A stretch of DNA of 5,704 nt. Origin: Thermoplasmata archaeon (lineage in GTDB: Archaea > Thermoplasmatota > Thermoplasmata > JAGHBH01). A model generated the notes under the pieces. It had not been told where the DNA came from. It made no database searches and worked only from the letters and a program-made list of their open reading frames with translations. Positions 1-4,482 of this stretch are shown here, piece after piece. The position numbers and the translations under genes were made by a program. The DNA is taken from assembly GCA_030673205.1 (NCBI GenBank), contig DAOVJP010000101.1, positions 1-5,704 on the forward strand. Direction: 5' to 3'. Numbering within the stretch: the stretch's first letter is position 1; each line of letters begins with the position of its first letter.

Positions 1-607
1 AACCGGTGCCGTGCACCTCCTTCGGTATCCTGGGGCTCCTGAACTTGTGCCACTCTCCTTGGGAAAGGAAGACGTCCACGGTATTCGGGTCTCCGAAGCC
101 CCCTGTAATGATCACATGTTCCGGCCCAAGGCTGTGTACAGATTCGGCCAAGGGCCTGCCACAATCCTTCCGGCCGGTAAAGCGCCGTGCTTCGGCCTTG
201 TTCGGCGTCACGAGCCATGTTCCCGGAAAGATGTATCGTTCATAGGCATTCACCACATCCTCAGCAAGCTCTCCTCCCAGGGTGAAGGATAGAACAGGAT
301 CGACTATGAGCTTCATCTCTCCATCGGAGAGCCTTCTTCCCACGGCCTCGATGTTCTCAGGAGAGCCCAAGAGGCCAAGTTTCACATATTCGAACTCACA
401 GTCATCCAGCAGCGCGTCCAACTGGTCAATGATATCGGAGGGGGAAAGGGGACGTAGTGTCTTGAACTCCTGTGTGGTCTGGGTCGTGGCGCAGGTCATG
501 ACCGTGCATCCGTGGATCCCACACAATGCTAGCGCCTTCAGGTCCGCCTGTATGCCTGCCCCTCCGGAGGGATCGCTCCCACCTATCACCAAGACCGGCT
601 TAGGCAT
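1..607 (-). CDS. thiD: Hydroxymethylpyrimidine/phosphomethylpyrimidine kinase (ThiD), 3' end beyond window
   Basis: I read 202 residues with no stop before the edge. The product is a cytoplasmic ribokinase-fold enzyme that phosphorylates HMP and HMP-phosphate to HMP-PP for thiamine pyrophosphate synthesis. The N-terminal signature GSDPSGGAGIQAD lies at residues 10-22. A Gln at 43 falls where E. coli ThiD has its pyrimidine-contacting Gln. KLGLL (76-80), IVDPV (101-105) and VTPN (133-136) follow the family order. The window ends inside the HGTGC motif, after HGTG (199-202), so the catalytic Cys and the last roughly 60 residues are not visible, and neither is any C-terminal fusion such as ThiN. 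Two family positions differ. The usual DPVMVAKSG reads DPVLSFTLGG, and the usual KGGH reads TGGF (168-171). The ATG at 607 overlaps the end of the TPR gene by 8 bases. The family call is firm; the exact substrate is less so. Confidence 0.93.
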   Translation of the reverse strand, partial: MPKPVLVIGGSDPSGGAGIQADLKALALCGIHGCTVMTCATTQTTQEFKTLRPLSPSDIIDQLDALLDDCEFEYVKLGLLGSPENIEAVGRRLSDGEMKLIVDPVLSFTLGGELAEDVVNAYERYIFPGTWLVTPNKAEARRFTGRKDCGRPLAESVHSLGPEHVIITGGFGDPNTVDVFLSQGEWHKFRSPRIPKEVHGTG

Positions 608-1319
608 GGCTTTTCCTCCTTAACGCCTTCACCATCTTCTTGCTCGGCTCGTAATCCGGTTTTCCCTCCAACGCCTTCAGGAAATGCCGCTCTGCATCCC
701 TGGGCCTGCCCTCGTGCAGGAGCAGAACGCCCATATTATGCCATGCCCAGGCATAGCTTTGGTCTATCTCCGCGGCCTTCCTGTAACATTTCATGGCCTG
801 TCCTATCCGTCCCGTGGCACGGTAGACAACACCAAGGTTGTTCCAAGCGCTCTTATTCGTCGGGTCCAGACGTGTAGAGTTGAGGAAGGCGCTCATTGCC
901 TCTGGGAGTTTGTGTTGACGGTAGAACGCCTTCCCTATGTTGAACCAAACCTTGGGAGAGGAGGGTTTGAGATCCAGCGCGTGGCGGTATATCTCTACAG
1001 CCTTCTTGTCATCTCCCATCTTCGTCAACACGACCCCGAGGTTGTTCCATGAGGACACATGCCCCGTATCCTTTGCGAGCTTTTCGAAGAGTTCGACGCA
1101 TTCCTTGTATCTCTCCAGGGTGAAGAGTATGTCTGCCAGAGGCATCCTTGGATCCTCTCCCGCCCTCAATTCCTGTGACATGTGTCTGAAAGCTATCTCC
1201 AGCTTTTGTCCTTCCTGTCCTTTGGAGAGCTCACATGCCGCGGACATGAGTTCCTTTAGGCGTGTGGGAAGGTCGCCGGAGAGGGCAAGCGCCTCTTCTA
1301 TCAATGGCTCTAGTGCCAT
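600..1319 (-). CDS. TPR-repeat protein
   Basis: This is a soluble 239-residue protein with no signal peptide or membrane segment. It is dominated by tandem tetratricopeptide repeats of 34-residue spacing. Numbered from the ATG at 1319, one degenerate repeat lies at about 61-85 and four clear ones at about 89-120, 123-155, 157-189 and 191-223. Repeats begin with xxWNNLG/VWFNIG/AWHNMG-type helix A and end in Pro near position 32 (DLKPSS, RLDPTN). TPRs form a superhelical protein-binding scaffold; the partner is unknown. An in-frame ATG at 1334 would add five residues. I favour 1319 because the TATA-like element at 1343-1352 puts the transcript start near 1323, which would exclude 1334 and give an almost leaderless mRNA; neither start has a Shine-Dalgarno. 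The stop overlaps the thiD start, so the two form an operon, but TPR similarity alone says nothing about a role in thiamine synthesis. Confidence 0.9.
   Translation of the reverse strand: MALEPLIEEALALSGDLPTRLKELMSAACELSKGQEGQKLEIAFRHMSQELRAGEDPRMPLADILFTLERYKECVELFEKLAKDTGHVSSWNNLGVVLTKMGDDKKAVEIYRHALDLKPSSPKVWFNIGKAFYRQHKLPEAMSAFLNSTRLDPTNKSAWNNLGVVYRATGRIGQAMKCYRKAAEIDQSYAWAWHNMGVLLLHEGRPRDAERHFLKALEGKPDYEPSKKMVKALRRKSHA
615..621 (-). promoter_or_regulatory. Ribosome binding site of thiD, inside the TPR gene
   Basis: On the minus strand AAGGAGG lies 7 bases before the thiD ATG (607-605). It is a near-perfect match to the 16S anti-Shine-Dalgarno. It sits within the last codons of the upstream TPR gene, so thiD is probably translated from the same mRNA by re-initiation. 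It also fixes the thiD start. Confidence 0.85.
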
Positions 1320-1342
1320 GACGACGGATAACATGGTGCTGG

Positions 1343-1352
1343 ATTAAAAGAT
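1343..1352 (-). promoter_or_regulatory. Candidate TATA box of the TPR-thiD operon
   Basis: The minus strand reads ATCTTTTAAT, preceded by a purine-containing CCAA that could serve as a BRE. An archaeal transcript would start about 24 bases on, near 1323, four bases before the ATG at 1319. It is a moderate match only. Read-through from the winged-helix gene upstream remains possible. Confidence 0.45.
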
Positions 1353-1381
1353 TTGGCCCTTCAAAATGGATAGCATGGAAT

Positions 1382-1408
1382 GGAGGGATCGATGATCCAC
1401 ACGCCTCC
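1382..1408. repeat. Small inverted repeat between the winged-helix and TPR genes
   Basis: GGATC-GAT-GATCC (1386-1398) is a perfect 5-base inverted repeat with a 3-base loop, flanked by GGAG (1382-1385) and CTCC (1405-1408), which can also pair. It lies 14 bases past the winged-helix stop and about 35 bases before the TPR TATA element. It could be a weak terminator or an operator. There is no T-tract on the minus strand beyond it, so I do not call a terminator. Confidence 0.3.
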
Positions 1409-1421
1409 CGTGCCACTATTC

Positions 1422-2015
1422 TTAAGGGAGTTTCATCTGCTGTGTGGATTTTCTGAGACGCAGGCTGGTGGTGCTCTCCAGCACTATATCCTCCAGCGCC
1501 GCGATCTGGACGCGGGTGTAGATATCCTTCATCTCCTTCTCATCCAGAAGGTACGCCGGATCCTTGTGGGGTATCTTTATGCCCGTCTTAGCCAGCACTC
1601 GCCTTGCATCCATGCGCTTGTCCCCCTCTATGTTGGTGGCGTTGTAGGGCTCCTCCACCCCTGCCTTCTTCAACTCATACAGGAATATAGGGCGGAGGAG
1701 AAGCCTCTGGAGAATGTACAATACGGTCGGGGCTCTTTCTGCAGGGCTTTCCACGTTGCGGCGGACCGCATCCCCCACGGCCGAGTATATGTCCTGGGTG
1801 TATGTGGCCGTGGTGCTGTACACTTTAGAGGGGGGTATCTCTCGTTCCTTCAATATGCCCAGGTCGGCGAGGCTTCTGAGATATCCGGTGAGGACAAGCT
1901 TATGCAGTTCTATGCCTTTCTGTTTCAATGCGCGCTGTATGCCGCTTATCGATCTTTCTTCCTCCCTTAAGATATCTATTATCGTATCCTTTAGGCGGGC
2001 CTCTGGCAAGAACAA
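1422..2015 (-). CDS. Winged-helix DNA-binding protein, putative transcriptional regulator
   Basis: I do not recognise a named family for this 197-residue soluble protein. Residues 6-70 look like a winged helix-turn-helix: helix 1 LKDTIIDILREEE, helix 2 SISGIQRALKQKG, a recognition-helix candidate HKLVLTGYLRSLADLGILK (38-56), then a wing with EREIPPSKVYSTTA (57-70). Residues 96-122, with APTVLYILQRLLLR and then IFLYELKKAGV, could be a second helical or HTH unit. The basic C-terminus (RLRKSTQQMK) may also touch nucleic acid. No ligand or metal site is visible. The start is TTG at 2015, because GGTGA lies four bases upstream and no ATG occurs early in the frame; TTG at 2009 is the alternative. 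It is divergent from nrdD and shares its control region, so nrdD and itself are the natural candidate targets; that is inference from position. Confidence 0.75.
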   Translation of the reverse strand: MFLPEARLKDTIIDILREEERSISGIQRALKQKGIELHKLVLTGYLRSLADLGILKEREIPPSKVYSTTATYTQDIYSAVGDAVRRNVESPAERAPTVLYILQRLLLRPIFLYELKKAGVEEPYNATNIEGDKRMDARRVLAKTGIKIPHKDPAYLLDEKEMKDIYTRVQIAALEDIVLESTTSLRLRKSTQQMKLP

Positions 2016-2019
2016 TCGG

Positions 2020-2024
2020 TCACC
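2020..2024 (-). promoter_or_regulatory. Ribosome binding site supporting the TTG start at 2015
   Basis: GGTGA on the minus strand matches the GGTGA part of the archaeal Shine-Dalgarno (AGGAGGTGAT). It lies 4 bases before TTG 2015. The TATA box at 2049-2056 predicts a transcript start near 2027, giving a leader of only about 12 bases that still includes this site. Confidence 0.55.
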
Positions 2025-2029
2025 AACTA

Positions 2030-2087
2030 GGTAACATACCGGGTAAGGTATAAAGCATTTGCCTTAATTCATTGGTAACCATCCGAG
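2030..2087. repeat. Degenerate 14-base direct repeat in the divergent promoter region, candidate operators
   Basis: GGTAACnnnCCGnG occurs at 2030-2043 and again at 2074-2087, in the same orientation, 44 bases apart (about four helical turns), with 10 of 14 bases identical. A further GGTCACC is at 2018-2024 and the second copy contains the palindrome GGTAACC (2074-2080). One copy lies just downstream of the minus-strand TATA box and the other just upstream of the nrdD BRE/TATA, which is where archaeal regulators commonly bind. It is short enough to be chance. Confidence 0.35.
2049..2056 (-). promoter_or_regulatory. TATA box of the winged-helix gene
   Basis: The minus strand reads GCTTTATA, preceded by GGCAAAT as a plausible BRE. 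Its distance to the inferred start (near 2027) and to the TTG codon is typical for archaea. It is back-to-back with the nrdD TATA box about 50 bases away. Confidence 0.65.
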
Positions 2088-2097
2088 TTCAAAAAAG

Positions 2098-2106
2098 GAT
2101 ATAAAT
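2098..2106 (+). promoter_or_regulatory. TATA box of nrdD
   Basis: GATATAAAT is preceded by an A-rich stretch (2091-2096) that may act as BRE. Transcription is expected about 24 bases downstream, at roughly 2124-2129. That leaves a leader of about 70 bases before the nrdD ATG, long compared with the nearly leaderless mRNAs predicted for the other genes here. Confidence 0.65.
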
Positions 2107-2123
2107 GGCGAGCAACGTAGAGG

Positions 2124-2183
2124 CTTTCCCGGTTGCCTTCTTGGTACATCTACGAGGGCAAGAGCTATCTCTGGCCGGGAAGG
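2124..2183 (+). ncRNA. Structured 5' leader of nrdD, candidate cis-regulatory RNA
   Basis: The leader can fold as a three-helix junction. P1 pairs CUUUCCCGG (2124-2132) with CCGGGAAGG (2175-2183): nine pairs, one of them U-G. P2 pairs UUGCCUUC (2133-2140) with GAGGGCAA (2154-2161): eight pairs, one U-G, with a 13-base loop. P3 is a small GAG-CUAU-CUC hairpin (2162-2171), followed by a UGG linker (2172-2174). P1 starts at the predicted transcript start, and P1, P2 and P3 abut without gaps on the 5' side. The structure ends two bases before the ribosome binding site AGGTGG. The basal P2 strand UUGCC could instead pair with GGCAA at 2190-2194, covering part of that site. Pairings are seen by eye; function is inferred, and I recognise no known riboswitch class. 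Confidence 0.45.
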
Positions 2184-2185
2184 AT

Positions 2186-2191
2186 AGGTGG
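2186..2191 (+). promoter_or_regulatory. Ribosome binding site of nrdD
   Basis: AGGTGG lies 5 bases before the ATG at 2197. It decides between that ATG and an in-frame GTG at 2188, which sits within this site and has only a poorly spaced AGGA before it. Confidence 0.6.
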
Positions 2192-2196
2192 CAATA

Positions 2197-4314
2197 ATGG
2201 CTGTGACCATAGATAAGTACCTAGAGCATGGCATCGACCATGACAAAAGATCGATCAAGGATGCCGAGTCCACGGACCTTTCATTGTTCGTTCGTACATC
2301 AGACGAGGATATCAAAGAGTGGGATAAGGAACGCATATATGACACACTGATAAGAGAAACTAATATCAGTCCAGATGCCGCGCATATAGTATCCAGGGAG
2401 GTGGAGAAGATGATAATCTCCCTGGATATATCCATGATCACCGCCCCACTCATCCGTGAGCTAACGAATGCAAAACTGGTGGAGTATGGCTTGGCGGCCA
2501 TCCGACGCCAGCACACCCGTCTCGGCGTTCCACTATATGATGTTAGACAGATAATGGTTGCCCCCAGCAAGGAGAACGCTAACGTCCCCCACAGTCCCGA
2601 GGCCACAAACCTCACTCTGGCAGAGAGGATCAAGAAGGAATATGCCCTTATGGAGGTCTACACCCAGGACGTGGCCGACGCACACATGAGGGGAGATATA
2701 CACATACATGACCTGGGAATGGTGGACCGGCCCTATTGCGGCGGCCAGAGCATGGAATATGTGAAGAAGTTCGGCCTTAACCTTCCCAATGCGCTCAGCA
2801 TAGCCAAACCCGCGAAGCACCCAGAGGTGCTAGTGGAACAGATCATCAAGTTCTCCGCAGCTCTACAGGGCAGTTTCGCAGGGGCCATAGGCTGGGACGC
2901 GTTCAACATATTCCTGGCCCCCTACCTCGTAGGTATGGATTATACCAGACTCAAGCAGATAGCCCAAATATTGGTCTACGAGTTTGCACAGCAGGCGGTG
3001 GCAAGGGGCGGCCAGAGCATCTTCAGCGACCTCAACCTCTACTGGGAGGTCCCCAAGCACTTCGTCGACGTTCCGGCCATAGGGCCGGGGGGAAAGGACA
3101 CCGGAAACACCTATGAGGACTATCTCCCCGAATCCCAGGCATTCCTGAACGCCCTTTTCGATATATATGGTGAAGGAGATGCGCTGGGAAGGCCCTTCTT
3201 CTTCCCGAAGCCGGATCTGCACATGACCGAGAAGTTCTTTAGGACCGAAGGGCACGAAGAATTCTTGATCAAAGCATCCCAGGTGGCGGCGGACAAGGGA
3301 AACACCTATTTCGTCTTCGACCGGGGGGACACGGCTAAGATAAGCGAGTGCTGCCGACTCGCGTTCAACCTCAGCGACAGCGACCTGGAGGATGCAAAAC
3401 AGCCCTGGAAGATGAGATACAGCGCCATGCAGAACGTGACCATCAACCTCCCCCGCATAGCTTACGAGGCGAATGGGGACGACACGAAGCTCTTCGAGAT
3501 ACTGGGCGAAAGGATAGAGCTATCCGCCATGGCCCATTTGCAGAAGAAGAAGATCATCACCCAACTCCTCGGATTGGGGCAGAACGGCCCCCTCGCGCTT
3601 TTGGCAATGGACACGGACGGGGAGCCATATTATCGCCTCCACCGCGCCACATTCCTCCTTGGTATGTTGGGGTTGAACGAGTTGGTCCAATATCATACCG
3701 GGCAGGAGTTGCATGAGTCGAAGGAAGCATTCCGCTTCGGTTTGAAGACCATCGCCCATATGAAGGTGGAGGCGGACCGGATGCAGGACAAATACGGCAT
3801 CAAGATGCCCCTCGAACAGACCCCTGCGGAGAGCACGGCCTACAGAATGGCCAAACTGGACATGAAGCACTATCCATTGCAATCGAACACTGTGGTCAAA
3901 GGCATAAAATCCACCAACGAGGTGTACTACACCAATAGCACATATCTCAACGTAAGCCACAACGTGGACCCCATAACCCGAGTGAAGCAGGAAGGCAAGT
4001 ACCACCCGCTCATCGAGGCCGGCGCATTGAGCCACATATGGTTGGGCGAGAGCCACCCGAGCGCGGAAGGGATAGCCAACTTCGTGAAGAAGACGTTCAA
4101 CAACACCCAGAACGCTCAGATCGCGTTCAGCCCCGAGTTCACCACCTGCCTCGACTGTGGGAGGACACTGCGCGGCCTCCAAGACACCTGTTCACAATGC
4201 GCTAGCCATAACGTGGAAGGGATCACTCGGGTGACCGGATTCTTCTCCAAGACCAAGAGCTGGAACAAAGGGAAGACCGGGGAACTCAAGGAACGCCACA
4301 GAGTGACCATCTGA
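2197..4314 (+). CDS. nrdD: Anaerobic (class III) ribonucleoside-triphosphate reductase, catalytic subunit
   Basis: This cytoplasmic, oxygen-sensitive glycyl-radical enzyme converts NTPs to dNTPs. At 705 residues it is close to the usual full length (E. coli NrdD 712). Numbered from ATG 2197, residues about 35-110 form an ATP-cone for allosteric control. The ten-stranded barrel follows, with DIHIHDLG (167-174), active-site Cys181 in PYCGG, a Cys-Cys pair at 385-386 (SECCRL) that should contain the thiyl-radical cysteine, TINLPR (415-420), and PAEST (543-547), whose Glu may bear on the reductant subtype. The C-terminus has a zinc site with two CxxC pairs (Cys651, 654, 665, 668), then RVTGF (678-682) with Gly681 as the expected radical glycine. 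All key residues are intact. NrdG, the SAM-dependent activase, is not adjacent; the gene stands alone between its own promoter and a terminator. Starting at GTG 2188 would add three residues. Confidence 0.97.
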   Translation: MAVTIDKYLEHGIDHDKRSIKDAESTDLSLFVRTSDEDIKEWDKERIYDTLIRETNISPDAAHIVSREVEKMIISLDISMITAPLIRELTNAKLVEYGLAAIRRQHTRLGVPLYDVRQIMVAPSKENANVPHSPEATNLTLAERIKKEYALMEVYTQDVADAHMRGDIHIHDLGMVDRPYCGGQSMEYVKKFGLNLPNALSIAKPAKHPEVLVEQIIKFSAALQGSFAGAIGWDAFNIFLAPYLVGMDYTRLKQIAQILVYEFAQQAVARGGQSIFSDLNLYWEVPKHFVDVPAIGPGGKDTGNTYEDYLPESQAFLNALFDIYGEGDALGRPFFFPKPDLHMTEKFFRTEGHEEFLIKASQVAADKGNTYFVFDRGDTAKISECCRLAFNLSDSDLEDAKQPWKMRYSAMQNVTINLPRIAYEANGDDTKLFEILGERIELSAMAHLQKKKIITQLLGLGQNGPLALLAMDTDGEPYYRLHRATFLLGMLGLNELVQYHTGQELHESKEAFRFGLKTIAHMKVEADRMQDKYGIKMPLEQTPAESTAYRMAKLDMKHYPLQSNTVVKGIKSTNEVYYTNSTYLNVSHNVDPITRVKQEGKYHPLIEAGALSHIWLGESHPSAEGIANFVKKTFNNTQNAQIAFSPEFTTCLDCGRTLRGLQDTCSQCASHNVEGITRVTGFFSKTKSWNKGKTGELKERHRVTI

Positions 4315-4339
4315 AGAGTTCACGATGATCTCTCCCCCC

Positions 4340-4386
4340 TAGACGGGGCCGCTGTTCTAAAGCGGCTCCGTCTAACTTATTTTTTT
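4340..4386 (+). terminator. Hairpin plus T-tract terminator after nrdD
   Basis: AGACGGGGCCGCT (4341-4353) pairs with AGCGGCTCCGTCT (4361-4373): 13 pairs including one G-U, plus a T-A pair at 4340/4374, around a 7-base loop. A run of seven T follows at 4380-4386. It begins about 25 bases after the nrdD stop. Archaeal polymerase terminates mainly on T-tracts; the strong GC stem resembles a bacterial intrinsic terminator. It separates nrdD from the next gene. Confidence 0.8.
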
Positions 4387-4442
4387 ATTCCATGATCTGT
4401 ATTCTATTGTCACAGAGCTACGGGAGTTCTGCCCCGCAACCC

Positions 4443-4450
4443 CTTTATAT
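4443..4450 (+). promoter_or_regulatory. TATA box of the downstream gene
   Basis: CTTTATAT is preceded by GCAACCC. A start about 24 bases downstream (near 4471) would give a leader of about 12 bases before the GTG at 4483, containing GGGTG at 4471-4475. The rest of the 4387-4442 gap shows nothing I can identify. Confidence 0.65.
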
Positions 4451-4482
4451 CCTCCATCATATCACCATCCGGGTGCTTTTGG

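Noticed and set aside
684..1347. Two plus-strand frames opposite the TPR gene, and two more at 6-292 opposite thiD.
   Set aside because: The minus-strand products show clear TPR periodicity and ThiD motifs, so these are antisense shadows.
1380..1970. A 196-codon plus-strand frame opposite the winged-helix gene.
   Set aside because: It is antisense to a frame with a good TATA box and ribosome binding site; its translation shows no domain and an atypical composition.
2188..2196. GTG at 2188 as the nrdD start.
   Set aside because: It sits inside the AGGTGG ribosome binding site that is well spaced for ATG 2197, and its own upstream AGGA is poorly spaced. It remains a minor alternative of three residues.
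3520..4182. A 220-codon open frame antisense to nrdD, and similar ones at 2064-2633 and 2863-3255.
   Set aside because: All are shadows of the highly conserved nrdD coding sequence and show no recognisable domain.
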